From: Paraperibacillus marinus
GTDB taxonomy: Bacteria > Bacillota > Bacilli > Bacillales > DSM-1321
Assembly (NCBI RefSeq): GCF_046237605.1
Contig: NZ_CP143542.1
Location: 1,302,001 to 1,366,000, forward strand
Reading direction: 5' to 3'
DNA: 64,000 nucleotides
In this document: piece by piece, positions 24,974 to 32,894 of the stretch
Numbering within the stretch: position 1 is the stretch's first letter
How the letters are laid out: each line of letters opens with the position of its first letter
Notes under the pieces: model-generated
What the model saw: the letters and a program-made list of their open reading frames with translations, nothing else
Told to the model about the DNA's origin: nothing
The model's database searches: none
Position numbers and translations under genes: made by a program

Positions 24974-26098
24974 TTATTTTATTTGAAAAGCAGCATTAAA
25001 TTCTTCCATGGCTTTTTCTTGCATGGTTGTAGTAACATGAGAATATGTGTTAAGAGTTGTTTTTACATCAGAGTGGCCCAAACGATCAGCGATTAACTTA
25101 GGGTTTGTGCCAATCTCCAATAACAAGGTAGCGTGGGTGTGTCGTAGATCATGAAAGCGGATCTGCGGCACACCTGCTTTTTTTGTGAGACGATTAAATG
25201 GCCGATTAATACTGCTCGGCCTATAAGGTTGGCCATTCTCTCGGCAAAAAATTAAATCATTATCTTCATAATGCTGACCGAGCGCTAATTTTAATTCGTT
25301 ATTTCTTCTTATCTGATTTTTTAGAGTCATTACCACATTATTATCTATGTGGATTGTTCGTTTGGAGGTCTTTGTCTTAGGACCACCGATTTCCAATCCG
25401 TGTGAATTTGTTTCGTGAATACTTTGGCGAATATTGATTACTGATTTCTCAAAATCAATATCCTGTTTTCTTAATCCGAATATTTCACCTTTCCTCATTC
25501 CCGTAAAAATAGCGACACAACAGACATTATGGTAAAACGGACGGTCAATCATAGCAACACGGAGAAAATCTTTGATTTGGTCAAATGTCCATGTGGTTTT
25601 GTCACTGTCCCTTTCCACAGGATTAGGGATTTTACGTAAAGGATTCTTTGCGATGATATCCATATCAACAGCATAGTTTATAATCTGGTTCAGTAAGCTA
25701 AATACCCGCTTAACTGTGGAGGTGGCTAGGTTTTCAATGAGAATCGCCATGAAACGCTGCCCATGCTGAGGAGTAATATCCTGTATCTTCAAAAAACCTA
25801 AGTTCGGAATAATCCATCGTTCCACTGCATGCTTCGTAGTATCAGCTGTGGTATTCACCCATTTACGCTTTGTATTTTCAAACCACTCCAGGGAAAGTTC
25901 TTTAATTGTGCTTTCTTTGTCAATTACATTAATTCCCTTATGCACTTCATAAACCAGCTCATTTAAAGCTTGTTGAGCTTCTTTTTTTGTTTTAAAACCA
26001 CTTTTGGTTTTTTGCTTCCTCTTACCTGTTGCCGGATCTTTACCAATGTCTACAGTAAAACTGTATAAACTTCCTCTTTTCCTAATATAACCTTTCAT
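24974..26098 (-). CDS. int: Tyrosine recombinase / phage integrase
   Basis: A 374-residue site-specific recombinase for integration at comGA. An AP2-like arm-binding domain occupies residues 1-50 (KGYIRKRGSLYSFTVDIG), a SAM-like core-binding domain ~60-150 and the catalytic domain ~170-360. Catalytic residues are visible: Arg202 (GMRKGE), His316/Arg319 (HDLRH), His342 (LGHSD) and Tyr352 (NTYSH). It reads toward comGA. Its ATG overlaps the stop of a 34-codon gene (ATGA), so the two are translationally coupled. Confidence 0.96.
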   Translation of the reverse strand: MKGYIRKRGSLYSFTVDIGKDPATGKRKQKTKSGFKTKKEAQQALNELVYEVHKGINVIDKESTIKELSLEWFENTKRKWVNTTADTTKHAVERWIIPNLGFLKIQDITPQHGQRFMAILIENLATSTVKRVFSLLNQIINYAVDMDIIAKNPLRKIPNPVERDSDKTTWTFDQIKDFLRVAMIDRPFYHNVCCVAIFTGMRKGEIFGLRKQDIDFEKSVINIRQSIHETNSHGLEIGGPKTKTSKRTIHIDNNVVMTLKNQIRRNNELKLALGQHYEDNDLIFCRENGQPYRPSSINRPFNRLTKKAGVPQIRFHDLRHTHATLLLEIGTNPKLIADRLGHSDVKTTLNTYSHVTTTMQEKAMEEFNAAFQIK

Positions 26099-26199
26099 TG
26101 CTGATCACCTTCTTGTTGTTTGGTTCCGATCAGCACTAAGTTACCTTGAATCAAGATTAAACCTTCAGGCATGTCTTCCAAATAGACAATTTGTTTCAT
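26095..26199 (-). CDS. Small acidic protein coupled to integrase
   Basis: A 34-residue reading frame (MKQIVYLEDMPEGLILIQGN...) with GGGAGGGG before the ATG. Its TGA overlaps the integrase ATG. The strong ribosome binding site and coupling make it a probable real gene whose translation feeds the integrase. No family recognised. Confidence 0.6.
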   Translation of the reverse strand: MKQIVYLEDMPEGLILIQGNLVLIGTKQQEGDQQ

Positions 26200-26315
26200 G
26201 TTAGCCCCTCCCAGAAGTCACATAAGGGAAAAATACGAACGAACGTTCTCATTTGTTCCATTATAATCTAAAAATTCGACTTCTGAAAGTTTTTTCCTAT
26301 TAAACAAAAATGACA

Positions 26316-26663
26316 TTATTCGACATCTTTTTCGATTTTCTCTAATATTTCTTTGCCTTTTTTTATAAATTCTAATATCTGTTCGTCTGTATAGCCGTCT
26401 AAATTAGACTTTTCTCTTGATAGCATGAATATATCTAAGTCGTTTTCGACAGTTATCTTCTTTTTATGAGTATCTGGATAGAAATCTTCAATTGGAGTAT
26501 CCAGCAACTCAGCAACTTTTAACAGAAATTCAGTTTTAATTGGTCTTTTTCCATTTTCCATCCTTGATAGGTAAGTATGGGAAATACCCAAACGATCACT
26601 GAATTCACGAACAGACAAACCCTTATTCTCTCTTATCTGTTTTATTCTCTTTCCAACTTCCAC
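26316..26663 (-). CDS. CI-like phage repressor (HTH_XRE)
   Basis: A 115-residue protein with an N-terminal helix-turn-helix (IKQIRENKGLSVREFSDRLGISHTYLSRMENG) and a ~40-residue acidic C-terminal helix region. It lacks the S24 autopeptidase domain of LexA-type repressors, so induction would need another trigger. GTG at 26663 follows AGAAAGGTGGG, better than ATGs upstream. Divergent from the Cro-like gene, it most likely holds lysogeny by binding the GGTGCC sites in between. Confidence 0.87.
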   Translation of the reverse strand: MEVGKRIKQIRENKGLSVREFSDRLGISHTYLSRMENGKRPIKTEFLLKVAELLDTPIEDFYPDTHKKKITVENDLDIFMLSREKSNLDGYTDEQILEFIKKGKEILEKIEKDVE

Positions 26664-26679
26664 AACGACCCACCTTTCT

Positions 26680-26685
26680 GGTGCC
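26680..26685. promoter_or_regulatory. Operator half-site in the repressor leader
   Basis: GGTGCC followed by AAA, between the repressor promoter and its start codon. It is the same hexamer found at the rightward promoter. Confidence 0.45.
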
Positions 26686-26706
26686 AAACATGAAATTCCG
26701 CTTTCT

Positions 26707-26735
26707 ATTATACAATTCCTGTATGACAAAAACAC
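26707..26735 (-). promoter_or_regulatory. Probable repressor promoter
   Basis: A perfect minus-strand TATAAT (complement of 26707-26712) lies about 45 bases before the repressor start. With a 17-bp spacer the -35 would be GTGTTT, a weak match, as is common for autoregulated repressor promoters. Confidence 0.4.
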
Positions 26736-26782
26736 CTATATCAAGTTTATTAAATCACACCAAATAAAGTTATATTTAACTG

Positions 26783-26810
26783 TTGACAATTAGGCACCAT
26801 TAGTTATAAT
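26783..26810 (+). promoter_or_regulatory. Rightward early promoter (PR-like) with embedded operator
   Basis: TTGACA (26783-26788), 16-bp spacer, TATAAT (26805-26810), both consensus. GGCACC (26793-26798), the inverse of GGTGCC, lies in the spacer where a bound repressor would block RNA polymerase. Confidence 0.85.
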
Positions 26811-26821
26811 AAGAATTACAA

Positions 26822-26838
26822 GGTGCCTATTTGGTACC
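26822..26838. promoter_or_regulatory. Operator site at the early transcription start
   Basis: GGTGCC-TATTT-GGTACC: two half-sites facing each other with 5-bp spacing and one mismatch, right at the expected start of the rightward transcript. Confidence 0.6.
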
Positions 26839-26864
26839 AACAGGGGAAAGAAAGGAGTTGATCA

Positions 26865-27053
26865 ATGGCTAACCGCCTGAAAGAGATACGCATCCAGAAA
26901 GAACTGACACAGGCTGAATTGGCAGATATGTTAAAAATCACGGTTCCATATCTTAACTCAATCGAAAATGGGAAAAGAATTCCAAGCTTGAGATTAGCAT
27001 TAAGAATAGCAGCTGCTCTTGAGAAAAGAATCGAAGATATTTTTTTAGACTAA
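26865..27053 (+). CDS. Cro-like HTH regulator
   Basis: A 62-residue protein that is almost entirely a helix-turn-helix of the XRE type (LTQAELADMLKITVPYLNSIENGKRIP). AAAGGAG precedes the ATG. As the first gene of the rightward early operon, it is the expected counterpart of the repressor (inference from position and size). Confidence 0.85.
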   Translation: MANRLKEIRIQKELTQAELADMLKITVPYLNSIENGKRIPSLRLALRIAAALEKRIEDIFLD

Positions 27054-27055
27054 AT

Positions 27056-27071
27056 GGTGCCATATAGGCAC
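27056..27071. promoter_or_regulatory. Operator site between the Cro-like and excisionase-like genes
   Basis: GTGCC-ATATA-GGCAC is a perfect 15-bp palindrome within GGTGCC...GGCACA. It has the same 5-bp spacing as the site at 26822-26838, in a short intergenic gap. Confidence 0.6.
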
Positions 27072-27089
27072 AAGGGAGAGGAGAAATTA

Positions 27090-27317
27090 ATGGAAAACAT
27101 GGAAGCACCATTGAAAAACAATAATGTGCCTGTAAAAGAAGTGAATGATTACCCTGTGATATTAACAGCTGAACATGTTGCTGAGATTTTGAATATAAGC
27201 AAACAGGTTGCTTATGAAGTAATGGAACGTAAAGGATTCCCATTAATCAGGGTGGGACGATTCAAGAGAGTACAGAGGGAGTCGTTCTTTTCCTGGTTGC
27301 TAAACAAAGCTAATTAG
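27090..27317 (+). CDS. Excisionase-like HTH_17 protein
   Basis: A 75-residue MerR/Xis-type DNA-binding protein: VILTAEHVAEILNISKQVAYEVMERKGFPLIRVGRFKRV is the usual HTH_17 (excisionase) layout ending in a short Trp-containing helix. ATG 27090 follows GGGAGAGGAG; an ATG directly after the previous stop codon overlaps the operator and has no ribosome binding site. It may direct excision or regulate early genes; which one cannot be told from sequence. Confidence 0.8.
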   Translation: MENMEAPLKNNNVPVKEVNDYPVILTAEHVAEILNISKQVAYEVMERKGFPLIRVGRFKRVQRESFFSWLLNKAN

Positions 27318-27327
27318 GAGGGTTCTT

Positions 27328-27474
27328 ATGGATAAGCGAGTAGGTCGAATCAGTTACTACTGTAAAAAGATCACTCAGCTAGGCGCGGTTCATCCCACAA
27401 GAAGAGATGAAGCCTGGCGACAACGGAACATCAGGTTACAAAATTACAAAGCAACCATGCATCAAATTTTTTAA
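27328..27474 (+). CDS. Small unknown phage protein
   Basis: A 48-residue basic protein (MDKRVGRISYYCKKITQLGA...). AGGAGGG lies 7 bases before the ATG. It is followed at once by a terminator-like hairpin. No family recognised. Confidence 0.6.
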   Translation: MDKRVGRISYYCKKITQLGAVHPTRRDEAWRQRNIRLQNYKATMHQIF

Positions 27475-27495
27475 GCCTCACAAGGCTTTCTCTTT
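27473..27495 (+). terminator. Weak terminator in the early region
   Basis: AAGCCT / AGGCTT with a 4-base loop, then TTCTCTTTTTA. The stem is short, so read-through is likely. Confidence 0.5.
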
Positions 27496-27552
27496 TTACT
27501 AACTTTGCAGAAATTGGTGAACAAAAATTGGAATAAAGATTGGGTGGGAGAA

Positions 27553-27672
27553 ATGGATATAGCTTCAATCATTTTCTTAATGACGATTTATCTAATAATC
27601 GTGGCACTCATCCGGGAGAACGCTTCTTTAAAGGAGGTGATACATAAATGGAACTCGAGCATCCGGAAATAA
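27553..27672 (+). CDS. Small single-TM protein
   Basis: A 39-residue frame: MDIASIIFLMTIYLIIVALIRE is one membrane helix, followed by a polar tail. GGGTGGGAG precedes the ATG. It overlaps the next gene's ribosome binding site and start in another frame, a common layout in compact phage operons. Function unknown. Confidence 0.5.
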   Translation: MDIASIIFLMTIYLIIVALIRENASLKEVIHKWNSSIRK

Positions 27673-27863
27673 CCCAGACATTGAAGACTGGCTATCCACA
27701 GAAAGAGCAGCCGGAATCATGCGGAACAGATTACTTTGGTAATGAAATCTTAGTCGGTGACTCCATTGTTAAGGACCCAGATACTGGAGAGATAATTTTA
27801 GAAGATAGTTTGGAAGATTACTTGATTGAGGTAAAACAGTTTCTGTTTTTGAAAGCTAAATAA
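27648..27863 (+). CDS. YqaI-like early phage protein
   Basis: A 71-residue acidic protein. The FGNEILVGDSIVKDPDTGEIILEDSLEDYLIE pattern resembles YqaI of the B. subtilis skin element, a short early protein of unknown role. AAAGGAGGTGAT is a near-perfect ribosome binding site. Confidence 0.65.
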   Translation: MELEHPEITQTLKTGYPQKEQPESCGTDYFGNEILVGDSIVKDPDTGEIILEDSLEDYLIEVKQFLFLKAK

Positions 27864-27869
27864 AAAAAT

Positions 27870-27939
27870 CTCATGCATTTAGCATGAGAGAGATTATAGG
27901 GGAATGAAAATTAAAGTAGTTACTTTTAATTATTCATTC
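27870..27939. promoter_or_regulatory. Two inverted repeats between early genes
   Basis: CTCATGC/GCATGAG (27870-27888) with an A run on its left side is an intrinsic terminator for leftward RNA. Immediately after, 27902-27939 holds a long AT-rich near-palindrome (GAATGAAAATTAAAGTA / TACTTTTAATTATTCATTC). Either could also be an operator. Confidence 0.45.
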
Positions 27940-27992
27940 TGAGAATAAGTTTATCCTACTTTTAGTTAAAAGACAAGAAAGGGAGGAAAAAA

Positions 27993-28211
27993 TTGACAAG
28001 TTCATTCGATGTTCAGAACCGGAAGATTCGAACAGTCTTTAGTCCCGATCATCCAATTCTTGATCCACTCTATAAATTGCTGGAGGATAATCATCAAATC
28101 TTGGGCGGCAGCACCTTCTTTGATGATCTAATCGAGAACTATGAATATCTTCAGTTCATGTTAAAGGAGATAGCTAATGAGCGCACTCAAACGCATAATC
28201 AAGGATCGTGA
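27993..28211 (+). CDS. Unknown early phage protein
   Basis: A 72-residue mixed helical protein starting at TTG behind GGGAGG. It overlaps the next gene by 35 bases. No known domain seen; conserved-looking segments are FSPDHPILDPLYKLLEDN and FFDDLIENYEYLQFML. Confidence 0.6.
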   Translation: MTSSFDVQNRKIRTVFSPDHPILDPLYKLLEDNHQILGGSTFFDDLIENYEYLQFMLKEIANERTQTHNQGS

Positions 28212-28374
28212 CCACTTTGTTAGAGAGGTAGAAGAGGCAAAAGGCAAAATCGAAATGCATCAGCAGGCTGCAGAGGCCCTTGCACAGGCTATTGAACGTC
28301 ATGAGCAGATGATTAAAGAATACACACAGATTATTAATCTGGTGAGCCCGCCAGAAGAGGAGGGACCGTTTTAA
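28177..28374 (+). CDS. Small coiled-coil phage protein
   Basis: A 65-residue, highly helical protein (EVEEAKGKIEMHQQAAEALAQAIERHEQMIKEY) behind AAAGGAGATAG. Its stop codon directly abuts the next ATG. Function unknown; such small coiled coils often precede recombination genes in Bacillus phages. Confidence 0.7.
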   Translation: MSALKRIIKDRDHFVREVEEAKGKIEMHQQAAEALAQAIERHEQMIKEYTQIINLVSPPEEEGPF

Positions 28375-29040
28375 ATGAGTTATTTTGATGAAGATTTTTA
28401 TCATGAGCCAAGTGAATTTGACCAGCTGGTTGATGAGTTGAAGGAAAGCTTATCTCAAAAAGTTAAGGAAGATTTCCTGTCTGAAATGGAACGCCTTAGA
28501 AAGGAAAATGCAGAGCTCCAAGAAATAAAGGCTAATTACAAAAAAATTCAAATGGACTTTGAAAACAAAGAACGGCAGCTTGAATATGACCGAAGTGATC
28601 TGGAGCGCAAGGTTAGAAGGGAACGTCTAAGCCAACTCTTGAAGGAATTTGAAGTTGAACTATATTCCGTTGCTTCTACAAGTAAAGAGCAACCAAAGTG
28701 CAACAAGTGTGATGAAAAACGGAGGATACATTACAAAACGCCTTTAGGAAGAGAAACATATGAAACTTGTGATTGTGCTGAAAGAATTAGCACTTATGAG
28801 CCAATTCCGATTATGTTAAGTGAATTTAGTTATAGAAATGGAAAAGCTTCTGCCTGGTATCGGGTTAAAACAGACCGTAGCGATGAATGGTTATCTTATT
28901 ACGAAGACAGCATTTCTGGAGATGAATTAATAACAGATGAAAAGCAGTTTGAAGATATTGGTTATGCGTATAGAACGTTATTTAAAAATAAAGAAATCGC
29001 TCAGAAATACTGCGATTACAAAAATAGTAAGGAGGTGTAA
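28375..29040 (+). CDS. Coiled-coil protein with Cys cluster
   Basis: A 221-residue protein. Residues ~15-100 are a long coiled coil. Then follow CNKCDEKRRIH and CDCAERISTYEP (CxxC and CxC, possible metal site) and a compact C-terminal alpha/beta part. No family recognised. It lies directly before the Sak4-like gene in one operon, so a role in recombination or replication is possible. Confidence 0.7.
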   Translation: MSYFDEDFYHEPSEFDQLVDELKESLSQKVKEDFLSEMERLRKENAELQEIKANYKKIQMDFENKERQLEYDRSDLERKVRRERLSQLLKEFEVELYSVASTSKEQPKCNKCDEKRRIHYKTPLGRETYETCDCAERISTYEPIPIMLSEFSYRNGKASAWYRVKTDRSDEWLSYYEDSISGDELITDEKQFEDIGYAYRTLFKNKEIAQKYCDYKNSKEV

Positions 29041-29042
29041 AT

Positions 29043-29735
29043 TTGGACATCACAAACGGAGCTGATATAAAAAAAAGCGAAAAAGCAAAAATCATCATCT
29101 ATTCAAAACCCGGTGATGGCAAAACAACTGTAGCCGGCTTGCTGCCAGGAAAAACACTAGTGCTCGACATTGATGGAACCAGTCAAGTGTTAGAAGGATA
29201 CTCAAATGTCGATGTAGCAAAAATCAATGGCGCAGATCCACATCAAAGCATTTTAGATTTTTACGCCTATGCCAAAGCGAATATCTCTAAGTACGACAAC
29301 ATCTTTGTGGACAACCTCACCCATTATCAAAAACTTTGGTTGATGAATAGGGGAGAAAAGACGAAAAGCGGAATGCCTGAGTTAAAAGACTATGCCTTAT
29401 ACGACAATCATTTGTTAAAGGTAGTCGAGACATTCAATGGGTTAGATGCCAATGTCATCTACACAGCTTGGGAAACAACGCGCAGCATCATTCATGACGA
29501 TGGCCAGCAGTATAACCAATTCATCCCGGATATTCGAGATAAAATCGTCAATCACGTTATGGGAATTGTACATGTGGTGGCACGGTTGATCAGAAAGGCA
29601 GATGGAACTAGAGGATTTATGCTCGAGGGCAATCAGAGCATTTTTGCCAAGAACCATTTAGACCAGCGTAAAGGCTGCGTACAAGAAGAATTACTGGTGT
29701 CATCCACAAATGAAAATACAGGGGGAAATAAATAA
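29043..29735 (+). CDS. Sak4-like RecA-fold ATPase (AAA_24)
   Basis: A 230-residue phage nucleotide-binding protein. Walker A is GDGKT (residues 24-28), the Walker B-like segment is YDNIFVDNLTHY, and a further conserved run is WETTRSI. This is the AAA_24/Sak4 group, which includes single-strand-annealing recombinases of phages. TTG start. The stop overlaps the start of the SSB-like gene. Pairing with that gene fits the known Sak4-SSB partnership. Confidence 0.83.
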   Translation: MDITNGADIKKSEKAKIIIYSKPGDGKTTVAGLLPGKTLVLDIDGTSQVLEGYSNVDVAKINGADPHQSILDFYAYAKANISKYDNIFVDNLTHYQKLWLMNRGEKTKSGMPELKDYALYDNHLLKVVETFNGLDANVIYTAWETTRSIIHDDGQQYNQFIPDIRDKIVNHVMGIVHVVARLIRKADGTRGFMLEGNQSIFAKNHLDQRKGCVQEELLVSSTNENTGGNK

Positions 29736-30211
29736 TGTCATTCTTTAAATTCGATGAAGAAAAAGCAAGCACTGGATTTGAACTGGTAGCAGAAGGTAAA
29801 TACGAAGCTGTGATTGTGAACGCTGAAGCTGGAACAACACAAGCTGATAAGCCCAAGATTCAAGTAGATTTCGAGATTCGCAGCGATGTCCCGCAAAATC
29901 ATCAAGGGGCCAAGATTCTCTACAATACATTCACTTTCGAGCATGAAGTTGCTGTAAAAATTGTCAATTCACTCTTGAAGGCTTGCGGCTTTCCAAATGG
30001 ACATCCATTCAGCTCACCAGAAGACATGGCAAAGCAGCTGATCAATAAAAACTTAAAAATCACAGTGAAGCATGAAGAATATGAAAAAGTGGTTGACGGT
30101 GAAAAGCAAAAACGTACGGCTGCTAAGGCAAAATATTATGACTTGTCGGACGTAAATCCTGTCATGCAAGCTGGGGCAATCAACATTGGTGATGAGGATT
30201 TGCCGTTCTAA
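29735..30211 (+). CDS. DUF669 single-strand DNA-binding-like protein
   Basis: A 158-residue OB-fold-type protein of the DUF669 family. The core strands read GKYEAVIVNAEAG and KIQVDFEIRSDV. It ends in an acidic tail with DEDLPF, the hallmark tail by which bacterial SSB recruits partners. Its ATG overlaps the stop of the Sak4-like gene. Likely coats single-stranded phage DNA (inference). Confidence 0.8.
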   Translation: MSFFKFDEEKASTGFELVAEGKYEAVIVNAEAGTTQADKPKIQVDFEIRSDVPQNHQGAKILYNTFTFEHEVAVKIVNSLLKACGFPNGHPFSSPEDMAKQLINKNLKITVKHEEYEKVVDGEKQKRTAAKAKYYDLSDVNPVMQAGAINIGDEDLPF

Positions 30212-30224
30212 TAGTAACTGAATA

Positions 30225-30256
30225 GAGAGGTTGGTTTTGGCCGGCTTCTCTTTTTT
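30225..30256 (+). terminator. Terminator after the SSB-like gene
   Basis: GAGAGGTTGG / CCGGCTTCTC pair (10 bp with G-U pairs) around a 6-base loop, followed by six T. Confidence 0.75.
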
Positions 30257-30296
30257 ATACCAAAAAAGCGAAGTTTAGCGTTATTTGGAGGGCGAA

Positions 30297-32651
30297 ATGA
30301 AAGAAAATCCATACAACTTTAACGATATCCCAGCTGAACTAAAAGCCCTTCCTCAATGGATATTGTGGAAATCAGAGAAGCGAAATAATAAACCAACAAA
30401 GGTGCCCTATCAAGCAAATGGAGAGATGGCGCAGGCAAACAACCGGCGCACCTGGAGCACCTTCGCTACAGCCGTAAAGTTTTATCTACAGGGAGAATAT
30501 GACGGTATTGGATTTGTCTTTAGCCGGCAGGACAATTATATAGGCATTGATATTGATAAATGTGTAACTGATGAAAAGCCGAATGCTTTTGCCACTGAGG
30601 TTATAGACGCTCTGGACAGCTATACCGAGTTCTCTCCATCTGGCAAAGGGATCCACATTATTGTCAAAGGGAACCTTCCGCAAGGTGTAATAGGGACCGG
30701 CCGCAAGAACACAAAGCACGGTTTGGAAATTTACGCACATGGTCGTTATTTCACCTTCACTGGGAATAGAGAAAACTCGAATGAGATATATGATCGCACG
30801 GATGAACTGGCCGAAGTGTTCGAGCAATACTTCGATGATAGCGATATTCAAGGACGAATCAACCTGGCGGAATTTGAAAACGATGAAATAAAGATTTCAA
30901 ATGATGCGCTTTGGGAGAGGATATTCCGGTCCAAAAATGGTGATGAAATACGTTCTTTATTCAATGGCAACTTGGTAAATGGTGACCACTCGGCCACCGA
31001 CTTGGCCTTATGCAATCATCTAGCCTTCTGGACCGGCAACTCAGCAACACGAATGGATACCATGTTCCGGGAATCAGGCCTGATGCGTGACAAGTGGGAT
31101 GTTATCCACTTCAGAGACACCAATGAGACATACGGCGAGAGAACCATTGCAACCGCGATTTCATCAACATCTACAACGATATTAGACAACAAAGAGCAAT
31201 TCCAGGAATTCTCTTTTGATTTCAAGTCAGGGGAAACTGAAGAAGTTGTGGAGGAAAAGCCGAAAAAGAAATTTCGCTTAACGGAGCTCGGAAATGCTGA
31301 ACGGATTGCTTACGAATACGGACATGTCATCCAATATGTAAGCGATATGGGCTGGCTGATCTGGGACGGGAAGCGCTGGAAGCTGGATACCAGAAAAGAA
31401 ATCGAGCGAATTACAGCTAAAGTCCTCCGGAGCCTTTATAAATCGGAGGATGAAGCTGAAACAAAATGGGCTCGGATGTGCGAACGGAGAAACATTCGGA
31501 TGAACAGCATCAAGGACCTTATGCCCTTGGTTCCAGGAGAGCGTGAAAACTTCGACCGGCATAAATACTTATTGAATGTTGAAAACGGCATAGTGGATTT
31601 AAAGACCGGGAAACTGCAGCCGCATGACCGGGAACTGGGACTGACGAAAATCGCTCCCATAGAATTCGATGACAAAGCAAAGTGCCCCGAATGGATGAAT
31701 TTCTTAGAGCAAATCTTCCAAGGGGATAAAGAGCTGGTTGAATACATGCAGCGACTGATTGGATATTCCCTCACCGGAGAAATTACAGAACAAATCATGG
31801 TCTTCCTGATCGGCGGCGGATCCAATGGAAAATCAACATTTATCAATACGATTAAAGACCTAATGGGCGAATACGGAAAGCAAGCCAAGTCAGATACCTT
31901 CATCAAGAAAAAAGAGACCGGTGCAAATAATGATATTGCCAGATTGGTAGGAGCACGCTTCGTCTCTGCAATCGAAAGTGAAGATGGTGAGCAGCTCTCG
32001 GAGGCTTTTGTAAAACAGATAACCGGAGGTGAGCCGGTACTGGCCCGGTTCCTGAGACAAGAATATTTTGAGTTTGTCCCAGAGTTTAAGGTTTTCTTTA
32101 CAACCAACCATAAACCGGTAATCAAAGGTGTGGATGAAGGGATCTGGAGGCGTGTTCGGTTGGTGCCATTCAATCTACAGCTACCAAAAGAAAAACGTGA
32201 TAAGAAGCTACCAGAGAAATTGAGTTTGGAAATGTCCGGCATCCTAAACTGGGCGATTGAAGGGTGCTTGAAGTGGCAGCAGATGGGATTGAACGATCCG
32301 AAAACAGTTATGAAAGCAACAAATGAATATAAAGAGGACATGGATATCTTAGGCCCGTTCTTATATGAACGATGCTACATCGGGGATCAACAAAGAATAT
32401 CGGCTAAAGAACTTTATGAGGTGTACTCAGACTGGTGTTACCAAAACGGAGAATTTGCTTTGAAGAATCGAGCATTTTACCGGGCGCTGGAAACGAAAGG
32501 ATTTAAAAAGGAACGAGGGGCGGCAAACAAGTTTTATGTTCATGGAGTTACTTTACAGGAGCGAAAAGTTAGCCATATTCAAGAAAAGTTACAGAATATA
32601 GACGAAAATCAGGCTGATTCTTCAAAAAGTAACTTTTTCAAAATCACTTAA
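30297..32651 (+). CDS. Bifunctional primase-polymerase / SF3 helicase
   Basis: A 784-residue replication protein. Residues ~1-190 are a Prim-Pol domain (catalytic-type aspartates D85 and D87 in GIDIDKC; SGKGIHIIVKG). The D5-type middle domain and an SF3 helicase follow, with Walker A GGGSNGKST (Lys512). A C-terminal DNA-binding segment ends the protein. It combines priming and unwinding, as in P4-like and many Bacillus phages. ATG 30297 follows GGAGGGCGA. Downstream lies a repeat-rich region that may be its origin. Confidence 0.93.
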   Translation: MKENPYNFNDIPAELKALPQWILWKSEKRNNKPTKVPYQANGEMAQANNRRTWSTFATAVKFYLQGEYDGIGFVFSRQDNYIGIDIDKCVTDEKPNAFATEVIDALDSYTEFSPSGKGIHIIVKGNLPQGVIGTGRKNTKHGLEIYAHGRYFTFTGNRENSNEIYDRTDELAEVFEQYFDDSDIQGRINLAEFENDEIKISNDALWERIFRSKNGDEIRSLFNGNLVNGDHSATDLALCNHLAFWTGNSATRMDTMFRESGLMRDKWDVIHFRDTNETYGERTIATAISSTSTTILDNKEQFQEFSFDFKSGETEEVVEEKPKKKFRLTELGNAERIAYEYGHVIQYVSDMGWLIWDGKRWKLDTRKEIERITAKVLRSLYKSEDEAETKWARMCERRNIRMNSIKDLMPLVPGERENFDRHKYLLNVENGIVDLKTGKLQPHDRELGLTKIAPIEFDDKAKCPEWMNFLEQIFQGDKELVEYMQRLIGYSLTGEITEQIMVFLIGGGSNGKSTFINTIKDLMGEYGKQAKSDTFIKKKETGANNDIARLVGARFVSAIESEDGEQLSEAFVKQITGGEPVLARFLRQEYFEFVPEFKVFFTTNHKPVIKGVDEGIWRRVRLVPFNLQLPKEKRDKKLPEKLSLEMSGILNWAIEGCLKWQQMGLNDPKTVMKATNEYKEDMDILGPFLYERCYIGDQQRISAKELYEVYSDWCYQNGEFALKNRAFYRALETKGFKKERGAANKFYVHGVTLQERKVSHIQEKLQNIDENQADSSKSNFFKIT

Positions 32652-32880
32652 AAGCCTTATCTATCAAGGGTTTTAGTTACCTTTTTAGTTACTTTAGTTA
32701 CTTTTGTTACTTAAAAAATATATAAACAAAAAAATATATATAAATATAAGTCTATTAGTAACGCTTAATACCAAAATGGGTAACTTTTAGTAACTAAGTG
32801 GGACAAACCCTTGGGGCTGTAAGGTTCAAAGGCGATTCAAAAAGTAACTTTTCGATAAAAATAGTTATTTTTAAGTAACT
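32624..32880. other. Putative phage replication origin with iterons
   Basis: At least nine copies of GTTACT/AGTAAC occur here. Direct copies start at 32677, 32689, 32698 and 32707 (spacing 12, 9, 9). Inverted-sense copies are near 32628, 32757, 32780, 32789, 32843 and 32874. In between, 32711-32756 is nearly pure A+T. The first repeats lie in the end of the helicase gene. Iterons plus an AT-rich stretch next to the replication protein are the usual make-up of a phage origin. Confidence 0.6.
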
Positions 32881-32894
32881 CAGGTGGTGATTCC

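Noticed and set aside
31436..32341. A 301-codon minus-strand frame inside the primase-helicase gene
   Set aside because: It is a shadow of the coding strand; the plus frame carries all catalytic motifs.
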